In this document: positions 7,951 to 15,128 of the stretch, one piece after another
How the letters are laid out: the number at the start of each line of letters is the position of its first letter
Position numbering within the stretch: the stretch's first letter is position 1
Assembly (NCBI GenBank): GCA_016715105.1
Contig: JADKBO010000043.1
Coordinates: 1 to 36,218, forward strand
Direction: 5' to 3'
Source: Saprospiraceae bacterium
GTDB taxonomy: Bacteria; Bacteroidota; Bacteroidia; Chitinophagales; Saprospiraceae
Length of the DNA stretch: 36,218 nucleotides
The notes under the pieces: generated by a model
Database searches by the model: none
The model's input: the letters and a program-made list of their open reading frames with translations, nothing else
Told to the model about the DNA's origin: nothing
Made by a program: the position numbers and the translations under genes

Positions 7951-8871
7951 ATGCAAAACATCGATGCCATTAAAATCAACTTTGAGGAAAGTCAGTTGGC
8001 TTTGCTCAACATTTGTTTAGGCATATTGATGTTTGGAGTTGCCCTGGATCTCGACTTTTCTGAGTTCAGACGCATGATAAAAAATCCCAAGAAGCTATTG
8101 GTTGGGCTTTCTTCCCAAATGATATTGCTACCCATCATTACCATTATTTTGATTATGGTGTTAAAACCACATGCCTCGCTGGCCATGGGTATGGTTTTAG
8201 TGGCCGCATGTCCCGGAGGAAATGTATCAAACTATGCAGTTCACTTGGCTAAGGCAAATACCGCGCTCTCAGTCACATTGACGAGTATATCTACATTAGC
8301 AGCCGCATTTACGACGCCACTCTTATTTGCAATCATGCGGTATTCAATACCTGAGTTGGCAAACAAATCATTGATTGTTCCATTCGATAAGATGGTCATA
8401 ACCTTATTGACATTGATTGTACTCCCGCTTGTATTGGGTTTACTTTATAGAAAATACTTACCAAAACTTACCCAGATTACCTTACCGTGGATTAAAAATT
8501 TAAGTATGCTTATTTTTCTGTCCTTCGTGGTTTTTGCCATTGTAGGAAATTATGAAAACATCAAGTCTTATTTGTCCTTGGTTTTTGTTCTGGTTTTAAT
8601 TCATAATTTATCAGCCTTGGCTGGTGGGTATTATTTTGCCAAAATATTTGGTCTGGAAACCAATGATTGCCGCACAATTTCTATTGAAACGGGCATTCAA
8701 AATTCAGGACTTGGATTGATTTTGGTTTTTAATTTCTTTGATGGTTTGGGAGGCATGGCTTTGATCGCCGCATGGTGGGGAATTTGGCATTTGATTTCTT
8801 CTTTATCATTGGCATTGTTGTGGAAAAGGGACGGAAATCGCAGGACGGAAATCGGAGATCGGAAAATGTGA
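7951..8871 (+). CDS. BASS-family (bile acid:sodium symporter) transporter
   Basis: The 306-residue membrane protein shows about 9-10 hydrophobic segments. It carries the two family signatures around the sodium sites: CPGGNVSNY (residues 87-95) and ETGIQNSGL (246-254). BASS proteins couple sodium entry to uptake of organic anions such as bile acids, pyruvate, pantoate or 2-keto acids. The substrate here is not predictable. The ATG at 7951 is the only good start. The last ten or so codons (after LWKRD) lie inside a dispersed nucleotide repeat (8829-8866), so the tail NRRTEIGDRKM is repeat-derived and not a family feature. No partner gene is adjacent. Confidence 0.9.
   Translation: MQNIDAIKINFEESQLALLNICLGILMFGVALDLDFSEFRRMIKNPKKLLVGLSSQMILLPIITIILIMVLKPHASLAMGMVLVAACPGGNVSNYAVHLAKANTALSVTLTSISTLAAAFTTPLLFAIMRYSIPELANKSLIVPFDKMVITLLTLIVLPLVLGLLYRKYLPKLTQITLPWIKNLSMLIFLSFVVFAIVGNYENIKSYLSLVFVLVLIHNLSALAGGYYFAKIFGLETNDCRTISIETGIQNSGLGLILVFNFFDGLGGMALIAAWWGIWHLISSLSLALLWKRDGNRRTEIGDRKM
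8829..8866 (+). repeat. Dispersed repeat with core GGACGGAAATCGGA, copy 1 (overlaps the gene end)
   Basis: Two tandem words GGACGGAAATCG (8829-8840) and GGACGGAAATCGGAGATCGG (8843-8862) cover the 3' end of the BASS gene. Equivalent text follows the stop codons of the rhomboid gene (11152) and the YifB gene (13872). Confidence 0.65.
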
Positions 8872-8996
8872 AAGCCGCGAGCTTCGAGCCACGAGCCACC
8901 AGCTTTTTGTTTTCCTCGTCAACAATTGGCTTTTTGCAGTGACCAGAGACCAGAATTTTTGAAGATTCATGAAATATAGGTTGACAACTTTTATTC

Positions 8997-9085
8997 CATA
9001 TTCCATTAAAAGTGGAACTTATAGAAACTAAATGTCCGTTGGAAAATTTTTACATATTCCATTAAAAGTGGAACTTATAGAAACT
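8997..9085. repeat. Two identical 33-base direct repeats separated by 23 bases
   Basis: Copies at 8997-9029 and 9053-9085 are identical over 33 bases. Each contains TTCCATTAAAAGTGGAA, which can fold with a TTCCA/TGGAA stem, and ends TTATAGAAACT. The size, internal dyad and GAAAC-like end recall a CRISPR repeat. However, there are only two copies, the spacer is short, and no cas gene lies in the window. Confidence 0.7.
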
Positions 9086-9200
9086 TATTCTCATCATACT
9101 GCGTCTTTAAAAAGAACTCTAGAGATTGGCATTTAAAAAGGCTAATCAATATTCACAATTTAGGTCTTATGGTAACAGCGTATGTAAAGACCTAATAAAA

Positions 9201-9240
9201 ACTGACTGCTGAAAACTGATAACTGACAGCTGCAAACTAT
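9201..9240 (+). repeat. Dispersed repeat, CTGACAGCTGA family, copy 3
   Basis: The text contains CTGAAAACTGATAACTGACA followed by GCTGCAAAC. It is related to the copies at 2901-2934 and, inverted, 7585-7613. It lies 30 bases before the next gene. Confidence 0.5.
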
Positions 9241-9270
9241 ATTTACAAATAGAAAGTACAAAAAAGGGAC

Positions 9271-10581
9271 ATGTCGCTACAAAAATATGGATTATGGATA
9301 TTGATCACCCTTTGCCTTGCTTATACTGGATACAAAGCATTTGATTTAGTTCAAACATCTAGAAAATTGCAATCCCTAGAAGAAACACAGGCCAGTGTCA
9401 TCAAGATAGATTATGGTTTGTTTAATATGGATGCCTGGAAAGAAAAAGCATTATCTGTTTTCAGTGACAGACTTCATAATTTTGAAATCTCACCTGCAGC
9501 ATACAAAGAAGTCGACCTCGAATTGAGGGGTTATTTACAAGGTATTTATAAGGATTATCTGCTTTCAGGAAAACTTTTTGATAAGCTAATCAAAGAAGCT
9601 GAAGAAAAACAAACGGTGCCACCTATGCTCCTGAACATGTTTAAGACCAATTTGCCAACCCAAATCAAAAACCTGCAGATTGAGAAGCAAATTCCCGACA
9701 TGGCAGCCACCCTTACTGCAGAATTGAAGAAAAAAGAACCACGTATTAAGGAGGTGCTTGGCGCAGAATTAGATAAATTGTTGGTTACATCTGACACCAT
9801 ACCTCGACAAGATCAAAGAGCAATCATCGCAGCTTCTTTCAACCAGCCAAATTTGCCAGCCTTGTTGTCCTTCTTAAATGATGAGATCATCGCTCAAAAA
9901 GCTGTATTCAAAAGCAAAGCTTTCGACCTTTTATATTTGCTTTTAGGGCTGACTCTTTTGTCTTTTTTGGCCTACATTTTCGTAAAAGCAAAACGCAATG
10001 CCATCATTGGCATATTATCGGTCATTTCCTTGATATTTTTGTATGTAGGAGTGCAGCTTCCGATGATTGTCATAGATGCGAGACTCAATGCATTCGAATT
10101 TGTCTTACTGAATCAAAGCCTGAATTTTGATCAGCAGTCTATCTTTTTTCAAAGCAAATCGATCCTTGACGTGACACAAACCTTGTTGGAGGGAAGGACG
10201 ATAGATCTCAAAATAGTAGGCATTCTGGTTTTGTGTTTCAGTATTGTTTTCCCTATCATAAAACTGGTCTTATCTGGACTATATCTAGCCGTTGATAAAA
10301 TTCAAAATAGTAGTTTTGCTCGAGGTTTGATATTTCATTTGGGAAAATGGAGTATGGCCGATGTTTTTGTAGTGGCGTTATTCATGGCCTACATTGGTTT
10401 TCATGGATTAGCAGATGCACAACTAGATGCCATTGAAAGTAATAAAACAGGATTTGCAGTAGAAACGGCTAATTATACACATTTGGATAAAGGAGCTTTA
10501 TTTTTCTCCATTTATTGTGTATTGTCCATCGTTATTGGATCTATTATTAGTCATATACACCTCAAAAAATCAGATTTATAA
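9271..10581 (+). CDS. Membrane protein with C-terminal paraquat-inducible protein A (PqiA) domain
   Basis: The 436-residue protein has an N-terminal anchor (residues about 5-25), a long polar, mostly helical periplasmic-type region (about 30-210) and then several membrane segments. The C-terminal half matches the PqiA domain, with VGILVLCFSIVFPIIKLVLS (about 313-333) and GKWSMADVFVVALFMAYI (about 357-374). The GKWSMxDVFVVA signature is the basis of the call. PqiA-type proteins work with MCE proteins in envelope lipid homeostasis in Proteobacteria. No MCE partner is visible here. The rhomboid gene follows after 18 bases, so the two are probably co-transcribed. Confidence 0.75.
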   Translation: MSLQKYGLWILITLCLAYTGYKAFDLVQTSRKLQSLEETQASVIKIDYGLFNMDAWKEKALSVFSDRLHNFEISPAAYKEVDLELRGYLQGIYKDYLLSGKLFDKLIKEAEEKQTVPPMLLNMFKTNLPTQIKNLQIEKQIPDMAATLTAELKKKEPRIKEVLGAELDKLLVTSDTIPRQDQRAIIAASFNQPNLPALLSFLNDEIIAQKAVFKSKAFDLLYLLLGLTLLSFLAYIFVKAKRNAIIGILSVISLIFLYVGVQLPMIVIDARLNAFEFVLLNQSLNFDQQSIFFQSKSILDVTQTLLEGRTIDLKIVGILVLCFSIVFPIIKLVLSGLYLAVDKIQNSSFARGLIFHLGKWSMADVFVVALFMAYIGFHGLADAQLDAIESNKTGFAVETANYTHLDKGALFFSIYCVLSIVIGSIISHIHLKKSDL

Positions 10582-10599
10582 ACCTTAATTTGTAAGAAA

Positions 10600-11151
10600 G
10601 TGATCAAAAAAGTAAAGTTTAACTCTCCTGTGATTTTAGGATTTTCCCTCATTTGCGCTGGAGTTTTCTTACTCAACAAATTCAGTGGCGACACACTCAT
10701 GCCATTTTTTGCTGTCGGAAATAGAATTGATATCAATAATCCTTTCAGCGTATTCACCTTGGTTTCGCATGTTTTTGGGCACATCAGTTGGGACCACCTT
10801 TTGGGAAATTTATCCTTTATATTACTAATAGGGCCAATCGTAGAGGAAAAATATGGTTCTTTCCAAATGGCTTTGATGATGTTTGCCACGGCTTTGGTCA
10901 CTGGAATCCTCAATGTTTTATTTTTTCATACAGGTTTACTTGGAGCTAGTGGCATCGTGTTTATGTTGATTTTATTGGTGTCATTTACAAACGTGCAATC
11001 AGGAGAGATTCCAATAACTTTTATCTTGGTTGCCTTGCTTTTTGTGGGCAAAGAGTTGTTACAATCGGTAAGAGCTGATCAAGTTTCACAGTTTGCGCAC
11101 ATTATTGGTGGGGCATGTGGTAGTTTTTTTGGGTTTAGACGACATAAATAA
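10600..11151 (+). CDS. Rhomboid-family intramembrane serine protease
   Basis: This 183-residue, six-helix protein has the rhomboid catalytic set. HISWDHLLGN (residues 61-70) supplies the oxyanion-hole His66 and Asn70, GASG (115-118) the nucleophile Ser117, and FAHIIGGACG (165-174) the base His167. Rhomboids cut transmembrane helices within the bilayer. The start is a GTG at 10600, with no better ATG. It lies 18 bases after the PqiA-domain gene and probably shares its transcript. At 183 residues it is about the minimal six-helix core, with no cytoplasmic domain. A dispersed repeat starts directly behind the stop codon. Confidence 0.9.
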   Translation: MIKKVKFNSPVILGFSLICAGVFLLNKFSGDTLMPFFAVGNRIDINNPFSVFTLVSHVFGHISWDHLLGNLSFILLIGPIVEEKYGSFQMALMMFATALVTGILNVLFFHTGLLGASGIVFMLILLVSFTNVQSGEIPITFILVALLFVGKELLQSVRADQVSQFAHIIGGACGSFFGFRRHK

Positions 11152-11225
11152 GGGAAATCGGAGAACGGAAATCGGAGAACGAAAACGGGAAACCGGTTCT
11201 GAGGGCTATCGGAAATCGGAAGGAA
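11152..11225 (+). repeat. Dispersed repeat with core GGACGGAAATCGGA, copy 2 (behind the rhomboid stop)
   Basis: Starting one base after the TAA, the text runs GGGAAATCGGAGAACGGAAA, then TCGGAGAACG, and later GGAAACCGG and ATCGGAAATCGG. It is followed at 11332-11351 by an inverted relative, so a loose stem-loop between the two is possible. Confidence 0.6.
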
Positions 11226-11280
11226 ATTGTGGAGCATGGAAATGGAAAATCTTCATTTTATACAGTAAATACACCGATAC

Positions 11281-11363
11281 AAGATAGCTCGAGGCTCGAT
11301 GCCAGAGCACCAATGCTTTGCTTGGACTTTCCGGTCTCCAGTCTCCGGTCCAGCGGTTTCCAA
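11281..11363 (-). repeat. Inverted relative of the GGACGGAAATCGGA repeat plus a CGAGGCTCGA word
   Basis: The minus strand contains GGACCGGAGACTGGAGACCG (complement of 11332-11351) and GGAAACCGCTGG. These words echo the repeat at 11152-11225 in the opposite orientation. The short palindrome CTCGAGGCTCGA lies at about 11289-11300. No coding potential is convincing here. Confidence 0.4.
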
Positions 11364-11386
11364 AAGCCAAATGCGCTTTTAACACA

Positions 11387-11418
11387 TTTGCTTTCTAACC
11401 TAATATCTTTTAATTTTG
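11387..11418 (+). promoter_or_regulatory. Bacteroidota-type promoter in front of the small gene at 11453
   Basis: TTTG at 11387-11390 and TAATTTTG at 11411-11418 are separated by 20 bases. This matches the -33/-7 pattern TTTG-N19-21-TAnnTTTG. It lies 28-35 bases before the two candidate start codons. Confidence 0.65.
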
Positions 11419-11452
11419 CATTTATAGAGTTATCCACATAAGAATATGTCAG

Positions 11453-11632
11453 ATGGAATCAGTAAAATTATTCAGAGAATTGGTGGAGCAGCAGCAGAAA
11501 GTGTTATCACAGAGGCGTATCGTTACCTTGAAGGAAGCAAGAGAGATAGTGGAATGGCTGAAGGCGAACAGAAAAGTAAATCAAGAACTGAGGTCTAAGA
11601 TTGCCGGAAATAAAAAGAATAAATCATTATAA
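11453..11632 (+). CDS. Small charged helical protein of unknown function (59 residues)
   Basis: I do not recognise the family. The frame starts at the ATG at 11453, and the product begins MESVKLFRELVEQQQKVL, continues VTLKEAREIVEWLKANRK and ends in a Lys/Asn-rich tail. It is highly charged, should be almost entirely helical and has no membrane segment. A well-formed promoter lies 35 bases upstream. A rival frame starts at the ATG at 11446 and encodes 50 residues (MSDGISKIIQRIGGAAAE...) with equally plausible codons, so which frame is translated is uncertain. The gene is monocistronic and converges on the acetyltransferase gene. Confidence 0.5.
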   Translation: MESVKLFRELVEQQQKVLSQRRIVTLKEAREIVEWLKANRKVNQELRSKIAGNKKNKSL

Positions 11633-11696
11633 TCCTAAAAGTGGATTCATTTGAAGAAATAAATAAATTGATTTAAACAAACTCTTTACTTTGCCC

Positions 11697-12149
11697 TTAT
11701 TGAATGGGTTGATACACATTCGGAAAATGGACTTCCATAAACCTTTCGGGATTTGCCATAGTCTTCCACCCAAATTGTTCGTACAAACCATGTGCATCCA
11801 ATGTGGCCAACATCCACCTCCTAAGTCCTTGTAAGTCTTTATGATTCATAATAAAATCCATCAGTTTTTTGGAAATTCCCTGTCCTCTATATTCTGGAAG
11901 TACAAAAACATCTGCCAGATATGCGAAGCTGGCGAAGTCACTGATGATTCTTGCATAGCCAATTTGTTTACCATTGAAGTAAACACCAAAACATAGTGAA
12001 TTTTGAGCAGCCTTTTCGACAACGTGTCTCGGTATTCCCTTACTCCAATAGGAATCCTGACTCAAATACTGGTGAATGATGTCAAAATCAAGCAAATTTT
12101 TATCGCATGATATGCTTAGCTGATCATTTGAAGCATGTATTTGATTCAT
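11697..12149 (-). CDS. GNAT-family N-acetyltransferase
   Basis: The product is a small GNAT acyltransferase. The acetyl-CoA binding motif A appears as LADVFVLPEYRGQGISKKLM, with R-G-Q-G at about residues 88-91 counted from the chosen start. It is followed by the helix LMDFIM and the late GLYEQFGW strand-turn (motif B) that closes the fold. The acceptor (amine of a small molecule or protein) is unknown. I place the start at the ATG at 12149 and not the TTG at 12170. The promoter -7 box covers 12168-12175, so a start at 12170 would lie inside the promoter. The gene is monocistronic and faces the small gene at 11453. Confidence 0.85.
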   Translation of the reverse strand: MNQIHASNDQLSISCDKNLLDFDIIHQYLSQDSYWSKGIPRHVVEKAAQNSLCFGVYFNGKQIGYARIISDFASFAYLADVFVLPEYRGQGISKKLMDFIMNHKDLQGLRRWMLATLDAHGLYEQFGWKTMANPERFMEVHFPNVYQPIQ

Positions 12150-12167
12150 ACAAGTGATATATTTTGT

Positions 12168-12199
12168 CAAATGTAAAATTACCTATGTGTATCTGCAAG
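12168..12199 (-). promoter_or_regulatory. Promoter of the GNAT gene; decides its start codon
   Basis: On the minus strand, CTTG (12199-12196) and TACATTTG (12175-12168) are 20 bases apart, a near match to TTTG-N20-TAnnTTTG. Transcription would begin near 12160, leaving a short leader before the ATG at 12149. Confidence 0.6.
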
Positions 12200-12314
12200 T
12201 TTATAGCTTGCAAAAGCTATCTTTATTGGTAAATTTTGGATGAACTTAATGCCCATATTTTAGAGCATTTTACTCAGCACAAAATTATTTTTAGAAAAAT
12301 AGACCTTAAGAAAG

Positions 12315-13871
12315 ATGCTTTCAAAAGTATTTTCCAGCGCAGTAAGTGGAGTTGAAGCCACAACCATAACCATTGAAGTCAATTTGGGCGGCCGACCTGC
12401 CGAAGGACAAAAGTATCACCACATGGTGGGACTACCAGATAATGCAGTCAAAGAAGGTTTCCAAAGAATTGAAGCGGCTATCAAAAACTCAGGACATGAA
12501 TTCCCACGCCGGTTGATCGTTGTAAACTTAGCCCCTGCTGATATCCGAAAACAAGGTTCGGCTTATGATTTGCCCATTGCTATTGGTGTGCTCAGCAGTG
12601 ATGATCAAATCATGAACAAAGACTTAGAAACATTCATCATCATGGGTGAATTGGCTTTGGATGGGACCATCAGACCTATCAGAGGTGCATTGCCAATTGC
12701 AATCCAAGCGAGAAAGGAAAAATTTAAGGGTTTTATTTTGCCAAAAGAAAATGCCAAAGAAGCTGCAATTGTAAGTGATCTTGCAGTTTATGGCGTAGGT
12801 CACATCAATGAAGTAATTGATTTTTTGAATGGAGTTCGAAACATCAATCCAGAAATACACAACACTCGGGAATTGTTTGAAGAGCAAGTCAATAGTTACG
12901 ACGTAGATTTTGCAGATGTGAAAGGCCAAGAAAATATCAAACGCGCGATGGAGTTGGCAGCAGCAGGTGGCCATAATGTTATTTTGATTGGTCCCCCTGG
13001 AGCAGGAAAGACCATGTTGGCCAAACGCTTACCAACGATTTTACCACCCTTGTCGCTCATGGAAGCATTGGAAACCACGAAAATTCACAGTGTGGCTGGC
13101 TTAATGCAGTCCAATGCCTCGTTGATTGCAACCCGACCTTTTAGATCCCCGCACCATACCATAAGCGATGTTGCTTTGGTAGGTGGCGGTAGTAACCCTT
13201 CTCCTGGTGAAATCTCCTTATCGCACAATGGCGTTTTATTTTTGGATGAATTACCAGAATTCAAAAGGCAGGTTTTGGAAGTGATGCGCCAACCGATGGA
13301 AGCTCGTAAGGTGACGATTTCAAGAGCGAAGGTATCGGTCGATTTTCCGGCAAGTTTTATGCTAATAGCTGCGATGAACCCTTGTCCTTGTGGGTATTAC
13401 AATCATCCCAATAAAGATTGTGTTTGTGGTCCCGGTGTGGTAAAAAAATACCTCAGTAAAGTATCAGGTCCCTTGTTGGACAGAATTGACTTACACGTTG
13501 AAGTCACCCCTGTGAGTTACGACGAATTAGCCCAAAGAGACATCCCAGTAGAAAGGAGTGAAACAATAGTGTCTAGAGTAATCAAAGCAAGGGAGCTGCA
13601 ACAAGAAAGATACAAAGATGTGCCGGGTATTTATTGCAATGCCCAAATGTCGAGCAATCAAGTGAAGCAATTTTGTCAAATCAATCAAGCCGGTAATATT
13701 TTACTCAAGACAGCGATGGAGAGATTGCAATTATCAGCAAGGGCCTACGACAGAATTCTAAAAGTGGCAAGAACTGCAGCTGATCTTGCAGGCAGTGAAG
13801 ACATCAAGATAGAACATTTGGCAGAAGCCATCCAGTTGCGGTCTTTGGATAGAGAAAGTTGGGCGGGATGA
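12315..13871 (+). CDS. yifB: YifB/ComM-family Mg chelatase-like AAA+ ATPase
   Basis: The 518-residue product is full length. An N-terminal Lon-protease-like fold domain without catalytic residues (about 1-170) includes GGRPAEGQKYHHMVGLPDNA and QGSAYDLPIAIGVL. The AAA+ module follows, with Walker A GPPGAGKT (226-233), Walker B VLFLDE (307-312), and the family signature AMNPCPCGYYNHP with Cys357, Cys359, Cys369 and Cys371. The C-terminal helical lid contains LSARAYDRILKVARTAADLA. In naturally competent Proteobacteria ComM is a helicase that promotes branch migration of incoming DNA. In Bacteroidota the role is less certain. The gene stands alone. A dispersed repeat follows right behind its stop. 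Confidence 0.93.
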   Translation: MLSKVFSSAVSGVEATTITIEVNLGGRPAEGQKYHHMVGLPDNAVKEGFQRIEAAIKNSGHEFPRRLIVVNLAPADIRKQGSAYDLPIAIGVLSSDDQIMNKDLETFIIMGELALDGTIRPIRGALPIAIQARKEKFKGFILPKENAKEAAIVSDLAVYGVGHINEVIDFLNGVRNINPEIHNTRELFEEQVNSYDVDFADVKGQENIKRAMELAAAGGHNVILIGPPGAGKTMLAKRLPTILPPLSLMEALETTKIHSVAGLMQSNASLIATRPFRSPHHTISDVALVGGGSNPSPGEISLSHNGVLFLDELPEFKRQVLEVMRQPMEARKVTISRAKVSVDFPASFMLIAAMNPCPCGYYNHPNKDCVCGPGVVKKYLSKVSGPLLDRIDLHVEVTPVSYDELAQRDIPVERSETIVSRVIKARELQQERYKDVPGIYCNAQMSSNQVKQFCQINQAGNILLKTAMERLQLSARAYDRILKVARTAADLAGSEDIKIEHLAEAIQLRSLDRESWAG

Positions 13872-13927
13872 GATGGAGGAAAGGAGGACGGAAATCGGAT
13901 TGGAACGGTCGAAACCGGAAGGAAAGT
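13872..13927 (+). repeat. Dispersed repeat with core GGACGGAAATCGGA, copy 3 (behind the yifB stop)
   Basis: GGAGGACGGAAATCGGAT at 13883-13900, followed by GGAACGGTCGAAACCGGAAG, starts about 12 bases after the TGA. It shares words with the copies at 8829 and 11152. Confidence 0.6.
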
Positions 13928-13988
13928 TAAACTTCTGAAGACGCAAGGCCTTCTCTAATTCATAAACTTGTACGGGGGAACTCCCTAT

Positions 13989-15119
13989 CTACAATCGTGT
14001 GCTCACTTTCTTTACCATCGCTTCTTTCCAAGTTGCAAAATCACCAGCAATAATATGCTCCCTAGCTTGCTGAACCAGCCATAAGAAAAAAGTAAGATTA
14101 TAGATAGAAGCAATTTGTGGACCAAGTGCTTCCCCTGTTTGAAAAAGGTGCCGCATGTAAGCCATGGTGTGTTGTACTGGATAATTCATTATTCCAGACT
14201 TATCTAACGGGGTGAAATCATCTTTCCATTTTGCATTGCGGATGTTGATGAGCCCTTCTGGGGTGTAAATGATACCGTGTCTGGCATTACGTGTGGGCAA
14301 AACACAATCAAACATATCAATACCCAAAGCAATACTTTCCAAAATGTTTTGTGGTAATCCAACTCCCATCAAATATCGAGGTTTGTCTTCTGGTAGAATT
14401 TCACAAACCACCTCTGTCATCGCATACATGTCTTCATGAGGTTCACCAACTGATAATCCGCCAATGGCGTTGATGCGCTGGTTGGAATTTGCAATATATT
14501 CTGCGGAAGCTTTGCGCAAATCTGGATAGGTAGAACCCTGTACAATAGGCGCAAAAATTTGATCGTGACCATACACCGCCTGAGTTTCATCCATACGTTT
14601 AATACACCTATCCAGCCATCTATGAGTCATATGCATGGATCGTTTGGCATAGTTGTATTCGCAAGGATAAGGAGTGCACTCATCAAATGCCATGATGATA
14701 TCAGCACCAATCAATCTTTGCGTATCAATCACATTTTCTGGTGAAAAGAAATGATAACTACCATCGATGTGACTTTGGAATTTGACTCCTTCTTCTTTGA
14801 TTTTTCGCATGCCACTTAGACTATAAACCTGATAACCGCCGCTATCTGTAAGTATGGGTTTATCCCATGCCATAAATTTATGTAAACCACCTGCCTTGTG
14901 TAAAATTTCGGTACCAGGTCGCAAATACAAATGGTAAGTATTTCCGAGAATGATTTCTGCTTTCACCACATCAGTCAATTCATGGTGATGCAATCCTTTT
15001 ACAGTTCCTTGCGTTCCGACAGGCATAAAGATCGGTGTTTGAATCTTTCCATGATCTGTATCAATAAAACCCGTCCTTGCCTTGCTATCTTTGTCTTTGG
15101 CGATGATTGTAAAACCCAT
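13989..15119 (-). CDS. tgt: Queuine/preQ1 tRNA-ribosyltransferase (tRNA-guanine transglycosylase)
   Basis: The enzyme exchanges guanine-34 of GUN anticodon tRNAs for a queuosine precursor. The 376-residue TIM-barrel protein has the general acid/base Asp92 in ILTDSGGYQVYSL, substrate loop residues AFDECTPYP (144-152), GGLSVGEP (220-227), YLMGVGLPQ, and the nucleophile Asp271 in MFDCVLPTR. All catalytic parts are present. Unusually, the zinc site near the C-terminus is missing. Where Cys-x-Cys-x2-Cys is expected the protein reads DKSGIMNYPV (306-315), and the later EHN histidine is replaced by IYN. The gene lies 9 bases after rodA on the same strand and is probably co-transcribed with it. Confidence 0.95.
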   Translation of the reverse strand: MGFTIIAKDKDSKARTGFIDTDHGKIQTPIFMPVGTQGTVKGLHHHELTDVVKAEIILGNTYHLYLRPGTEILHKAGGLHKFMAWDKPILTDSGGYQVYSLSGMRKIKEEGVKFQSHIDGSYHFFSPENVIDTQRLIGADIIMAFDECTPYPCEYNYAKRSMHMTHRWLDRCIKRMDETQAVYGHDQIFAPIVQGSTYPDLRKASAEYIANSNQRINAIGGLSVGEPHEDMYAMTEVVCEILPEDKPRYLMGVGLPQNILESIALGIDMFDCVLPTRNARHGIIYTPEGLINIRNAKWKDDFTPLDKSGIMNYPVQHTMAYMRHLFQTGEALGPQIASIYNLTFFLWLVQQAREHIIAGDFATWKEAMVKKVSTRL

Positions 15120-15128
15120 AAAAAGCGT

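Larger units (their letters stand above)
8872..9270. other. Intergenic stretch with repeats, no gene
   Basis: After the BASS stop come a palindrome-rich stretch (8877-8903: CGAGCTTCGAGCCACGAGCC), a duplicated 33-base element (8997-9085) and a copy of the CTGACAGCTGA repeat (9201-9240). No convincing reading frame or terminator was seen. Confidence 0.5.

Noticed and set aside
8997..9085. CRISPR array
   Set aside because: Only two repeats, a 23-base spacer shorter than usual and no cas gene in the window; kept as a direct repeat and a finding.
10551..10913. Antisense reading frame of 120 codons over the rhomboid gene
   Set aside because: It is the mirror of a gene with complete catalytic motifs and has no family features of its own.
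12150..12170. TTG start of the GNAT gene at 12170
   Set aside because: This codon lies inside the promoter -7 box; the ATG at 12149 follows the expected transcription start.
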